NCBI RefSeq assembly: GCF_042676185.1
Contig: NZ_JBHTJT010000012.1
Coordinates: 1-64,000 of the forward strand
DNA length: 64,000 nucleotides
Source of the DNA: Tropicimonas aquimaris
GTDB taxonomy: Bacteria; Pseudomonadota; Alphaproteobacteria; Rhodobacterales; Rhodobacteraceae
Reading direction: 5' to 3'
Shown here: piece after piece, positions 42,301-50,435 of the stretch
Numbering within the stretch: the stretch's first letter is position 1
How the letters are laid out: each line of letters starts with the position of its first letter
The notes under the pieces: model-generated
What the model saw: only the letters and a program-made list of their open reading frames with translations
Told to the model about the DNA's origin: nothing
Database searches by the model: none
Made by a program: the position numbers and the translations under genes

Positions 42301-42741
42301 CTCGCCCCGCTCATGTTCGAAGAGAGCCGCCAGTCGCTTTTCCTCAAGCCGACCGTGGTGACACTGGTCTACGGTCTGTCGGTCGGCTTCTTCATCGTGC
42401 TTCTGATGGTCCCCGCGCTGCTCGTGATCCAGGCCGATGTCGCCCGGTCACTCCGCTCGCTCCGCCGGATGCTCTCGTTGCGCCATCGCAACCGGGCTGG
42501 TCGAGCGCTGGCAATGTTTGCGGCGGCTGCGATCGTGCTCGTCAATGCGGCGGTGTTCTGGCCCGGCTCCGGCGCCGATCTTGCCACGCGCCTCGTCACT
42601 GGCGCCGGTGGGGATCTCCCTTCCCGACAGGCAGCGATGGTCGCCGCGATCACTCTCTCCCTGGCAATCGGAGGGGCCTTCGCCATTCTCGCATCGATAC
42701 CTGTTCGGAAAGCGAAACGACACCAGACTTCGCCACACTAG
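39349..42741 (+). CDS. RND-family efflux permease (AcrB/MexB-like superfamily)
   Basis: About 1130 residues; the ATG at 39349 overlaps the adaptor stop (a GTG at 39346 would add one residue). The family plan is a first helix (FVMVVLLVLGIVATGKIRSQ), a porter domain, helices 2-6 with the proton-relay pair in GIVVDDAIVVAEH, a second porter domain and helices 8-12 with SGIIINDAIVLVTTVQDYA. Typical members have about 1040 residues; here about 85 extra C-terminal residues contain two more hydrophobic segments (ALAMFAAAAIVLVNAAVFW and AMVAAITLSLAIGGAFAIL). Exports hydrophobic compounds or metals; substrate unknown. Confidence 0.93.
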   Translation: MSERSGGFLGYFARHNTAASFVMVVLLVLGIVATGKIRSQFFPDVVIDTITVTVAWDGAGPEELDRSVVALLEPALQGVEGVTDSTAVSKDGSTTVTLVLEPGWDMARATEEVKAAVDGVNTLPESTDEPVVRRGAWRDKVTEVVIWGPIAPDQLGRIGDEFMSRLYREGITRTAITGVAAPQIEVDVPEVARIRHDISLEEIAAAIARAVDTRPAGEVAGSSVRLRAGDEIRDADAIRNLEVRVNPDGSKLYLRNVGRVNLTGSDAGRAYLVGDDPAVLIRVDRSAEGDAIRMEGTVRTLAAEIGPELPEGVEIALINTRAQDITDRLDILIENGLSGLALVLITLFLFLSARTAFWVAMGIPVSMLAAIAVMYAAGLTINMMSLFALIITLGIVVDDAIVVAEHADHRHRTLGEPPDVAPVNAIRRMLGPVVASTITTVLAFVGLLFVGGGFGRLIADIPFVVAAVLIASLIESFVILPNHMRHALAAGTRQRWYDWPSTQFNRGFAWFAETLFAPVMRWVIRLRYLVVSGLILLLALSFSTVLRGEVPWAFFTAPERGSVTGNFAFLPGATREDARDMARELDRAVAAVAGELTAADGGSPVIHSVTQIGGTAGKGIPGEATLDPDALGSIDIGLVGEDQREFSAQDFVRALQQEVARPAGLALLSFRSQGAGPGGDSLAVNFYGPDSFVLKAAAEELIAALGVYPEVTGLQDSLPMGKEDMVLELTPQGEALGFTTEAIGVELFARLNGITAAEFPAGTRTTKVTVRLPEAEQQGDFLQFTRLRTPNGEWVPLGEIVTTVSTPAFSTVNRENGRRLVTVTGSLAEDSPERAAEIGAALRNEILPEIAERHDLAWELGGLSIQEDAFLDEAMVGFLLCILGIYLVLGWVFGSWYRPLIVLAVIPFGLIGTIWGHAQFGLAMSLFTIIGLIGMSGIIINDAIVLVTTVQDYACRMGITQAAVAGAKDRLRPILLTTLTTVLGLAPLMFEESRQSLFLKPTVVTLVYGLSVGFFIVLLMVPALLVIQADVARSLRSLRRMLSLRHRNRAGRALAMFAAAAIVLVNAAVFWPGSGADLATRLVTGAGGDLPSRQAAMVAAITLSLAIGGAFAILASIPVRKAKRHQTSPH

Positions 42742-42865
42742 GTCGCATCTTTGCGTCCGATCGGTGGGGTGGCGCTCCGAGGTGTTGTTCCGTCATTTGA
42801 CGGCCGGTTCTGGCCGGCCGCGCAACAGGACCGTAGGGTATGCGCCGGTGCGCCCCGTGATGGCG

Positions 42866-43297
42866 TCACGCGATGTCCACCAGCGTCACGTCGAACGTCA
42901 GGGTCTTTCCGGCAAGCGGATGATTGGCATCCAGTTCGACGTGGCTCTCCGTGGCATTCGACACGACCACGGGAATGGACTGTCCTTCCGGCGTTTGCAT
43001 GGATAGCTGCGTGCCCGGTTCCGTTGGTATGTGGTCAGGAATTGCTTCGCGCGGCACAGCCTGGACCCGGCTCTCGTCGCGGGGGCCGTAGGCTTCGTCG
43101 GGAGAAACTGTCACTTCCCGCGTCTGGCCAATCTCCATCCCGATCACGCCGCGGTCCAGTCCGGAGATGATCTGGCCGCTTCCCACGGTAAACTCCAGCG
43201 GTTCGCGCCCTTCGGAGGCGTCAAAGACGGTGCCATCATTCAGGCGGCCCGTGTAGTGAACGCGCAGTGTGTCTCCGGCCTTGGCGGCTTGGGGCAT
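42866..43297 (-). CDS. FKBP-type peptidyl-prolyl isomerase (SlyD-like)
   Basis: 143 residues from the ATG at 43297. DTLRVHYTGRLNDGTVFDAS is the FKBP start, followed by GSGQIISGLDRGVIGM, the inserted flap (ESRVQAVPREAIPDHI), and ELDANHPLAGKTLTFDVTLV. The NHPLAGKTL ending is diagnostic of the SlyD/FkpB type. A cytoplasmic folding helper that lacks the His-rich metal tail of E. coli SlyD. Confidence 0.92.
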   Translation of the reverse strand: MPQAAKAGDTLRVHYTGRLNDGTVFDASEGREPLEFTVGSGQIISGLDRGVIGMEIGQTREVTVSPDEAYGPRDESRVQAVPREAIPDHIPTEPGTQLSMQTPEGQSIPVVVSNATESHVELDANHPLAGKTLTFDVTLVDIA

Positions 43298-43722
43298 GAT
43301 ATTTTCCTGTATGCTTGATGGGTTGCACCGAGGCCGCTGCATCGCGGGTTCTCGGCATTTCTCTCGTGCCATTACGCAAGGCGCAAAATCAAAAAACTCG
43401 GGCACAGTGCCTTGCTACCAGAACCGGGCGCATGTCGCAAATCGCGACCCACATGTCACACGGCCGTCAATCCGCGATAGCAGCGATGGTCGCATGCGAC
43501 TTCTCCGTCTCGGACGCTTGTACATGTCCAGAAGGTCGGGCGGGCCGCCGTTGCCGCCTTTCTCCGCAAGCGTGAAGCTCTTCCCCGCCGCCCTCACGGT
43601 CAAACCGCAAGAACCGGCGCCCGAGGGGCGCCGGCCCGGTCATTGCCAGAGAACTTTCCTGTCAGTCACAACCAGGGTTTCGCCGGGTTGGCCATAGCTG
43701 CAAGCTGGTCGTGGTTGTCAGG
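43298..43722. other. Gene-free stretch with one strong hairpin
   Basis: No gene is supported. A perfect 9-bp stem (CCGGCGCCC / GGGCGCCGG, 43614-43634) lies about 90 bp after the dodecin gene (which ends at 43723) and could end its transcription, though the following T-run is weak (TTCTTGCGGTTT on the minus strand). Confidence 0.45.
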
Positions 43723-43926
43723 TCAGTCGTCGAGAACGAATGTTACCATCATATTGACCTGGTATTCCGTGATCTCGCCGGCTTCGATCCTGACCTGCTG
43801 CTCCTTGACCCATGCGGACCGCACGCCCCGAAGGGTTTTCGAGGCGCGGTCGACACCGATGCGAACGGCATCTTCGAATCCAACCGTTGATGTCGCGGAA
43901 ATCTCCGTCACGCGTGCAACGCTCAT
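43723..43926 (-). CDS. Dodecin family flavin-binding protein
   Basis: 67 residues, the normal dodecin length. RVTEISATSTVGFEDAVRIGVDRASKTLRG and WVKEQQVRIEAGEITEYQVNMMVTFVLDD follow the conserved dodecin pattern, including the Trp that stacks on flavin and the Gln two residues later. Bacterial dodecins form 12-mers that store or buffer FMN/riboflavin. Separated by 65 bp from the DUF937 gene upstream. Confidence 0.92.
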   Translation of the reverse strand: MSVARVTEISATSTVGFEDAVRIGVDRASKTLRGVRSAWVKEQQVRIEAGEITEYQVNMMVTFVLDD

Positions 43927-43991
43927 TTCTTTTCCTCCCAGGTTTGCTGGCTCATGGTCATCGCCATCAGGATGTGGCGTCTGGATATCGC

Positions 43992-45050
43992 TCAGGTCGC
44001 GGTCAGGTTGTTCAGCGACGTGACGATTGAATCGACGACAGGCTTGATGATGCCCGCGATTGCGCTGTCACCCATAAGCGCCTCGATGGCTTGGGTGATC
44101 TGCGGCAGAGCTTCTGACACAGCCGCGCCGACCGCGCTTCGGGCCTCGGTTGGAAGCGATCCGAACCCGGATCCGAGCGCGCCTAGATCGGCCTGGATCT
44201 TTTCGAGCGATGGCAGTGCTGCTTCGGCCGATGCGGCGTCGGTGATATTTCCGAGTGACTCGCTCAGGGAGTTCAGGCCCGCGTCGAGGCTCGCTGTGAA
44301 CGTGCCCGCATCGACCGATACGGCGCTTGAATCTACGTTGTTCGTTTCGACAACGTCGCCTGATCGAAAGAGACCCGGCACGAGGAAAAGCAGAACAAAA
44401 ATCGCGGCGGCGGCCAAGGCCCATGGCCACCAGGAACGCTTGGTTGGAGGGCTGGCATCGAGCGTCCTTGCGGCCGATGTGGGTGCGGCCGCTAGTGCCT
44501 GAGGCAGGTTGTCGAGGAGACCGGTCCCCTTCAACTCCTTCGCAAAATCCGCCGGCACAGCCTTCGCGATCGCGTCCTTTTCTGCCGAAAGGCGGTTCAG
44601 AAGTCCGGCCGCATCGAGGTTCTCATCGCGCGCGGTCTTCCCTAGAGCCCCCATGACTGTCGCCGCACCGAGACCGAGCAACTGGTTCGCCCCTTTGCCG
44701 GTAACACCTGCGTACGAGCCAAGTTTCGAAGCCAGTTGACCCGTCGTGTCGCCTCCCAGCAGCGCGTTCAGTGCCGTCGTGCCGTTGGCAGAAACAGAGG
44801 AAGAGTCTCCCGCAAGTGCGCCAGCAAGGTTGTCAAAGAATGCCGGCTGTTGTTGTTGCTCAGAGATGAGTCTCGACAGGGCGTTCGCGCCGTCGCCCTG
44901 CCGCCCGCGACCGAGAATCGTCGCGAGGAGCACGGGCACGATGGCATTGATACCTTTCTGAACGACAGCACTCGACAGCCCGAGCTGTTTGCTCACCTGG
45001 TCCGCAAGTGCAGGTGTAATGGCATTGGTGATCATCGAGACCATGGACAT
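43992..45050 (-). CDS. DUF937-domain protein with a membrane helix
   Basis: 352 residues. The N-terminal half is the DUF937 pattern (MITNAITPALADQVSKQLGL, QKGINAIVPVLLATILGRG, GANALSRLISEQQQQPAFFD, and VMGALGKTAR). One membrane helix (about 212-230, WWPWALAAAAIFVLLFLVPG) is followed by a low-complexity Ala/Ser/Leu-rich domain of about 110 residues that is probably periplasmic. DUF937 proteins (YidB/BPSL-like) have no settled role. Upstream of the dodecin gene. Confidence 0.82.
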   Translation of the reverse strand: MSMVSMITNAITPALADQVSKQLGLSSAVVQKGINAIVPVLLATILGRGRQGDGANALSRLISEQQQQPAFFDNLAGALAGDSSSVSANGTTALNALLGGDTTGQLASKLGSYAGVTGKGANQLLGLGAATVMGALGKTARDENLDAAGLLNRLSAEKDAIAKAVPADFAKELKGTGLLDNLPQALAAAPTSAARTLDASPPTKRSWWPWALAAAAIFVLLFLVPGLFRSGDVVETNNVDSSAVSVDAGTFTASLDAGLNSLSESLGNITDAASAEAALPSLEKIQADLGALGSGFGSLPTEARSAVGAAVSEALPQITQAIEALMGDSAIAGIIKPVVDSIVTSLNNLTAT

Positions 45051-45384
45051 TCAAGACCCTCCCAAATGGTGTCTTCATCGAAATGCCCGAACCAGCTTTG
45101 CCGATAATTTTTCGGATACGATACAATAGGGCGCCATTCTTTGAAACTGTTTCCAGAGAGAGGCGCCTGAGCAAGGGCCGCTCTGTCGCCACGTCTTGAG
45201 ATCCGATGGAGTTCACGAAGAAGAATGAACAGCCGCGGATAAAGTATGTTTTGTGAAATGAAAGGCCGATCGGTTCGCATGGGGGGCGAACGGAGCGGCC
45301 GACATGCTCTTCATGGAATGACCGGCGGACGCGGGTAACGCCAGGGGCCGGGAAACGCTCCGCCGCCGACACCGGCGGCAGGCT
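45051..45384. other. Gene-free stretch of about 330 bp
   Basis: No gene is supported. It holds the promoter region of the DUF937 gene; an AT-rich patch lies near 45105-45130. No repeat or terminator stands out. Confidence 0.4.
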
Positions 45385-46083
45385 TCAAGATCGGTTTCGA
45401 CCGCCGCGGGCAAAGAGAAGGATCAGGTAAAACACCCAGGACCCGATGGCGGACACGGCGGCCGCGACATAGGACCAGGCGGCGCTGCGCAGGACAGCGC
45501 GCACGCCCTCGATTTCTTTTGCATCATTGATGATTCGGTGGCTGACGAGTTGGTCAAGCGCCCTTCGGCTCGCGTCGATCTCCACGGGGAGAGTGATCAA
45601 CGCGAAAAAGGTCGAGGCGCCGAACAGTATCGCTCCGATCCACGCCATTCGGGGAAGGTCCAGCATCAGTCCGCCGATGAAGATCCAAGGCGCGATCTGT
45701 GCACTGAGTTGCACGACCGGCACCAGGAGATTGCGCATCTCCAGCGCGAAATAGTCGTCTGCATCCTGGATGGCGTGACCAGCCTCATGCGCCGCGATCC
45801 CGATCGCCGCGACCGAGGGCGTATAGTAGATGCTCTGGCTCAGCCGAAGGGTCTTGCTTCGCGGATCATAGTGATCGCTCAGAACCCCTTCAGTTGCCTC
45901 CACGGCCACCTGCTCAAGGCCACGAGCATCCAGCAGGTACCGTGCGACCTGCGCGCCTGTCGCGCCGGAGAGAGCGGGCGTGCGGGAGTATTTCGCAACG
46001 TTGTACTTGATGCGGGATTGGGCATAGGCCCCGACAACAATGCCGGGCAGCACCAGAAGCCAGAAAAGCAGGTCGGTGGGCAT
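45385..46083 (-). CDS. Membrane zinc metallopeptidase (YugP family)
   Basis: 232 residues from the ATG at 46083. After an N-terminal helix (LLFWLLVLPGIVVGAYAQSR) come VARYLLDARGLEQVAVE, LSQSIYYTPSVAAIGIAAHEAGHAIQD (zinc site HExxH at His99, Glu100, His103) and three or four further membrane helices; ALDQLVSHRIINDAKEIEGVRAVL is the conserved C-terminal segment. The family is annotated as neutral zinc metallopeptidase; substrates are unknown. Confidence 0.92.
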   Translation of the reverse strand: MPTDLLFWLLVLPGIVVGAYAQSRIKYNVAKYSRTPALSGATGAQVARYLLDARGLEQVAVEATEGVLSDHYDPRSKTLRLSQSIYYTPSVAAIGIAAHEAGHAIQDADDYFALEMRNLLVPVVQLSAQIAPWIFIGGLMLDLPRMAWIGAILFGASTFFALITLPVEIDASRRALDQLVSHRIINDAKEIEGVRAVLRSAAWSYVAAAVSAIGSWVFYLILLFARGGRNRS

Positions 46084-46386
46084 AATATCTGTCCGCGGTT
46101 GGTCGCTGTCGTTCGCAAAGCATAGCAGCCGGACTCGACCAGTCCATGGAGCGCGAGGGACGGTCTCAAACAAAGCCGGGGAAACATGATGACACTTCGC
46201 TCGTGTTCGGCATGGCCGCTATGCCGACGGGCAACAGCGGTGGCGCGTTTCACCTCCCCTGGCATGCTCCCATCCGGTGACCCGGTTCGATTGCTACCGA
46301 AACCTTGATTGATACTGGAGGCCCGTCGCGCAGCCATTGTCCCCTGTTTGTGAGAATGGACCCAAAAGTGCTGTTGGTGCGCGCGT
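46084..46386. other. Gene-free stretch of about 300 bp
   Basis: No gene is supported. It separates the zinc-peptidase gene from the end of the Crp/Fnr gene. I see no clear terminator. Confidence 0.4.
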
Positions 46387-47073
46387 TCATTGTCGTTCGG
46401 CTTCGTCTTCGAGAGCCCGGCGGTCAAGGATGCGGATCCCGCCATACTCCGTTCGGACGATTCTGGCCTCGATGAGTTCGGCAAACGAGCGCCGGAACGC
46501 CGCGCGGCTCATTCCTGCCATCGCGCCAAGTTCGGTCTGCGTCGCATTCACGCGCCCGTCCTTTGTCGCGAGCCTCAGAAGCATGCGAGCAAACCTCGAG
46601 CGCGGGGGGAGCGCGACCGTCTCCACGAGAACCTTGAGCGTCAGCATGATTTTGGCATGGTTCAACCTGTAGAAGTAGACGATGTCCTCCGGTCGTTCCG
46701 AGAGATGGCGGAGCAGAGGTCGGGCCGGTATTGAGAGCACGAGGCTTTCGACGCGCGCAACGACGGACAGCCCACGCTTGGTCTCGGCAAGAAGCGCGGA
46801 ATCGCCAATCCAGAACCCCGGCTGAGCACGGTGCAGAACGACCATCTCGTCGTCGGACAGCGGGACGGCGATATCCAGTTCCCCGTTCTCGAGGCCGAAC
46901 ACCCCGTTCGGCTCGTCCCCGACTTCGTAGAGATCCTCGCCAGCGCGATAGGTCCGCCAGTTGGCAAGCGCCAACATGCGTTCGCGGAAATCTTCCGGCT
47001 GCTCGGAGAACCATCCGGTGACTGCCAACACACTCGGAGCCGGAAGACCTCGCTGACCCTGTTGGTTCACCAA
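46387..47073 (-). CDS. Crp/Fnr-family transcriptional regulator
   Basis: 228 residues. The cyclic-nucleotide-type beta-roll (about 20-135) includes YRAGEDLYEVGDEPNGVFGL and GDSALLAETKRGLSVVARVE; the C-terminal winged HTH is NATQTELGAMAGMSRAAFRR with RIVRTEYGGIRIL. There is no N-terminal Cys cluster, so it is not an oxygen-sensing Fnr. It lies 223 bp downstream of the alkylsulfatase gene on the same strand and could regulate that cluster; this is only positional. Confidence 0.9.
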   Translation of the reverse strand: MVNQQGQRGLPAPSVLAVTGWFSEQPEDFRERMLALANWRTYRAGEDLYEVGDEPNGVFGLENGELDIAVPLSDDEMVVLHRAQPGFWIGDSALLAETKRGLSVVARVESLVLSIPARPLLRHLSERPEDIVYFYRLNHAKIMLTLKVLVETVALPPRSRFARMLLRLATKDGRVNATQTELGAMAGMSRAAFRRSFAELIEARIVRTEYGGIRILDRRALEDEAERQ

Positions 47074-47296
47074 AACGACGCCCCCCGCGGTGCCAATCCA
47101 CCTCGCATGCTAGCATGGACGCGGCGCGTTCCAATGGCCGTCCCCCGACAGCGTGGTCTCACATGATGCCTCGATGTCGACCCTTCGCCGGCCCGGTCTA
47201 TCGGCGCCTCGGTAGGGCTGTCACGCGACGCCGGAGCACCGGCTCACCCGGGGCGCGATTTGCGGCGCTCGGACGCTCATGTCGATGGGCGTGCTT

Positions 47297-49396
47297 TCAC
47301 TCCGGGATCACGGCGCCGATATCGCCCTCGAAAGGCGCGACGTCGGGAAGCACCGTGCGGCCCTTTGTGCCCGGCATGATCTCGAAGCGCGGGTCGAACT
47401 CGACCATCAGCGTCGCAAGTTGTGTCAGGATCGCGAGATCGCCCTCCGCTCGCATCGTGCCATCGGCCAGAAGCGCCTCCAGCTCCACCTCTCCCGCCAT
47501 GACACGCTCGAGATCGGAACGGTTCACGGTCAGGCTGAGGTCTGCATCCTCGGCACGGAAGCCCGCAATGTTGGTCAGCGTCTGATTTGCCAGTTCGATG
47601 ACGAAGCTCTCGCCGTTGTCGGGCGTCTCCAGGTTTATCACGAACGCGAGCCCCTCGGCGCGGCGGCTGTCCATCTTGATGGCGAGGAAGTTGAGGAACA
47701 GCTCGGTCGACATCGCGCGGATCACTTCCGGGCTGGAGCTGCTGGCGACGGTTCCCTGCGGGATGCCGGTGCGAAGCTCGTAGGCAGCGGCGAGGAAGCT
47801 GTTGCGGATGCCCGGGTTCTCCTGCTGGTAGCCGATCTGCTCGAACGCGTCGGCGAGTGCATCCTTCGCCTCATTGTTCTCCGGTTCGGCCTGCACCAAC
47901 TTGTCGAGGATCTCGGTGGCAAGCAGGTAATCGCCGGCATCGTGCAACGTCCGGGCTCTGGCGAGGATTGCGGAAGCTCCCCCCATCATCTCGACGTAGA
48001 GCGGCGCGGAGTCGGAGGGGGCAAGCGGGATCAGCGTCGTCGGGTTGCAATCCCAGAAGCCGAGGTAGCGCTGAATCACGCCGCGGGCGTTGTGCTCGGG
48101 CGAGCCATGGTAGCCGCGGCAGTGCCATTTCGCCTGCAGGGCTTTGGGCACTTCGTAGACGTGGTGGATCTGGTTGATGGTCACGCCCTGGTTCGCGTAG
48201 TGCAGCACCTGGTTGTTCATGTTGGCATAGAGATCGCGCTGGTCGCGCAGCACCTCGCGGATGCGCTCGTTACCCCAGCGGGGCCAGTGGTGAGAGGCGA
48301 ACATGACCTCGGCTTCCTGTCCGAAGCGATAGAGCGCCTCGTTGATGTATTTGGACCAGTTGAGCGGATCTCGGACCGGGGCGCCTCGCAGGGTGTAGAT
48401 GTTGTGGAGCGTGGCGGTGACGTTCTCGGCCATCCACAGCGCCTTGAGATCGGGGATGTAGGTGTTCATCTCCCGTGGCGCCTCGGTGTTGGGCGTGTTC
48501 TGGAAGATCATCCGCACGCCGTCGACTTCGAACTCCTCGATCGGATCGGTAACGAAACGTGTCGGCGCAATCAGGCCTGCGGTCCCGGCCGGGATGCGGT
48601 GCCCGAGTCCCTGGCTGACGAAGCCATGTGGCGCCACCGGGAGAAGCAGACCGTACTGGTAGAACAGCCGCCGGTTCATGGCATTGCCGGCATAGACGTT
48701 CTCGGAAATCGTGAACTGCATGAAGTCTCGCGGTGCGATGATCTCGACCCGGCCTTCGGCCACGTCCTCGGGCCGGACGATGCCGCGGACGCCGCCCCAG
48801 TGGTCGCCGTGGGTGTGGGAATAGATCACGGCTGTAACCGGCAGGCCCTCGCCGACATGTTCCTGAAACAGGTTCCAGGCCGCGCGCGCGGTCTCGGTCA
48901 TGGTCAGCGGGTCGATCACGATCCAGCCTGTCTTGCCGCGCACGAAGGTAATGTCGGAAAGGTCGAAGCCGCGCACCTGGTAAATGCCGGGCACCACTTC
49001 ATAGAGGCCGTAGTTGTTGTTGAGCCGTGCAATTCGCGTGAGCGACGGGTGGATGCTGTCGAAATCCCGCTCCTCGTTCAGGAACTGGTATTCCGACATG
49101 TCGAAGGCGACGTTCCCGGCGTCGGCCATGATCTGCATGTCAGGCATCTCGGCGATGAGGCCGCGCGCCTGCTCATCGAGGTCACGAGTGTCATCGAAGG
49201 GCAGGCTCGTTTTCGCCTCGAAAATCACACGCTTCGTATGCTCCGACGGTGCCTTGCCCTTGGGGTGGAAATGGCCCGCAAGCGGCGCCGGAGCTTCCTG
49301 CGCCATCGCCGGTCTCTCGTCGAAGAGGGCGCCGCCAAGCGCGAACGCCGCGCCCGTCGTGGGCAGGGATGCGAGGAAGGTTCTTCTTGTGGTCAT
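47297..49396 (-). CDS. Alkylsulfatase-type metallo-beta-lactamase hydrolase (SdsA1/BDS1-like)
   Basis: 699 residues from the ATG at 49396 (AAGGAG upstream). The N-terminus MTTRRTFLASLPTTGAAFAL has a twin-arginine-type signal, so a folded, metal-loaded enzyme is exported. The metal motif is SHTHGDH (His194, His196, Asp198, His199); further landmarks are AGNAMNRR, MIFQNTPNTEAPREMN and RGYHGSPEHNARGV. The C-terminal part is the SCP2-like domain (TELFLNFLAIKMDSRRAEG). Family members cleave primary or secondary alkyl sulfates such as SDS to alcohol and sulfate. The last gene of a set with a BASS and a SulP transporter. Confidence 0.92.
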   Translation of the reverse strand: MTTRRTFLASLPTTGAAFALGGALFDERPAMAQEAPAPLAGHFHPKGKAPSEHTKRVIFEAKTSLPFDDTRDLDEQARGLIAEMPDMQIMADAGNVAFDMSEYQFLNEERDFDSIHPSLTRIARLNNNYGLYEVVPGIYQVRGFDLSDITFVRGKTGWIVIDPLTMTETARAAWNLFQEHVGEGLPVTAVIYSHTHGDHWGGVRGIVRPEDVAEGRVEIIAPRDFMQFTISENVYAGNAMNRRLFYQYGLLLPVAPHGFVSQGLGHRIPAGTAGLIAPTRFVTDPIEEFEVDGVRMIFQNTPNTEAPREMNTYIPDLKALWMAENVTATLHNIYTLRGAPVRDPLNWSKYINEALYRFGQEAEVMFASHHWPRWGNERIREVLRDQRDLYANMNNQVLHYANQGVTINQIHHVYEVPKALQAKWHCRGYHGSPEHNARGVIQRYLGFWDCNPTTLIPLAPSDSAPLYVEMMGGASAILARARTLHDAGDYLLATEILDKLVQAEPENNEAKDALADAFEQIGYQQENPGIRNSFLAAAYELRTGIPQGTVASSSSPEVIRAMSTELFLNFLAIKMDSRRAEGLAFVINLETPDNGESFVIELANQTLTNIAGFRAEDADLSLTVNRSDLERVMAGEVELEALLADGTMRAEGDLAILTQLATLMVEFDPRFEIMPGTKGRTVLPDVAPFEGDIGAVIPE

Positions 49397-49571
49397 GGCC
49401 AACTCCTTTTCAGTGCCGTACTGCGATCTCTGAGCTGCAGCGCGTTGCGCCAACCGGTCTGGTTATGTCTTATCTCATGCAATCCAATTTCGACGTAGCT
49501 TTCGTTGCCTTTGCGTAAAGGCGCGTGCGATCCCGTCCAGAGACGCAAGCTGCCGCGCGTTTGGTGGTGGC

Positions 49572-50432
49572 CTATCCGGTGTCGATGCGACGCCTGATCC
49601 AGCGCGCGTAGGCCATGGCCAGAAGCATGGCGAGAAGCCCGTAGCTCAGAATTGTTGGAATGGCGGCAAGGGTCGGCTCGGACCTTTCGGCGATGTACAG
49701 TGCAAGCCCGAGGTTGCGCGCGACCGTCACGATGGCGAGGCCGCCCCTCCGGGAGTCTTTCGGTCCGCCGAGCCAGTGCCCCGATACAAGCGCAGCTGCT
49801 GCCAGAGCCAGCACCGCCGCGGCGCCGAGCCACCCAATCAGCAGCTTGTTTCGCAACTCCGGAACCAGGGCCAGGGCCAGCACCACGGCGACGATGAAGG
49901 CCGCGAACAGCAGCTTGCTGGCTCTGGAGAGCCGCGGTGCATGACGTCTGACGGCCTCTGGTGCGAAACGTACGAACAACCAGCCAAGCGCCAATGGCAC
50001 GAACGTGACGAGCGCGACCTGCCGCGCGATCGTTGCCGGTGCGACCTCTGGCGGTGGCAACTCGATGGCAGACTCGAACAGCGCAATCACCAGAGGCATT
50101 GTGAGCACCGCAAGCGCGGCAAGGGTCACCTGCAAGGCCGTGACAAATTCCCGGTCGGCCCCCGCCGCCTCCGATCTGCGCGTGGTCAGAGGCGCGCCCG
50201 GCGCCGCGGCAAGAAGGACGAGGCCGATTGCGACCTCGGCGGAAACCGGCAACATGGCGATCAGCAGAAAGGCGGCGAGCGGGACCATGACGAGCGAGGA
50301 CAGGAGCGCGCGCAGAAGCGGTCTGGTCTCGCGATAGAGGCGCATGGCGCTCCCGGGAATGTGCTGCAACCCCATGTCGAACATCTGGGCGAAGACCACG
50401 AGACCCGTGAACAGAACGATCGCGTCCGGCAT
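49572..50432 (-). CDS. Bile acid:sodium symporter (BASS) family transporter
   Basis: 286 residues with about nine hydrophobic segments. LVVFAQMFDMGLQHIPGSAM and LAAAPGAPLTTRRSEAAGAD mark the first half, IVTVARNLGLALYIAERS the second; this is the BASS/SLC10 fold. It starts three bases after the SulP stop, so they are co-transcribed. Between alkylsulfatase genes, an amphipathic organic sulfate or its product is a reasonable substrate guess. Confidence 0.82.
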   Translation of the reverse strand: MPDAIVLFTGLVVFAQMFDMGLQHIPGSAMRLYRETRPLLRALLSSLVMVPLAAFLLIAMLPVSAEVAIGLVLLAAAPGAPLTTRRSEAAGADREFVTALQVTLAALAVLTMPLVIALFESAIELPPPEVAPATIARQVALVTFVPLALGWLFVRFAPEAVRRHAPRLSRASKLLFAAFIVAVVLALALVPELRNKLLIGWLGAAAVLALAAAALVSGHWLGGPKDSRRGGLAIVTVARNLGLALYIAERSEPTLAAIPTILSYGLLAMLLAMAYARWIRRRIDTG

Positions 50433-50435
50433 GAC

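Noticed and set aside
46387..47073. Crp/Fnr gene as an Fe-S oxygen sensor
   Set aside because: No N-terminal Cys cluster is present in the protein.
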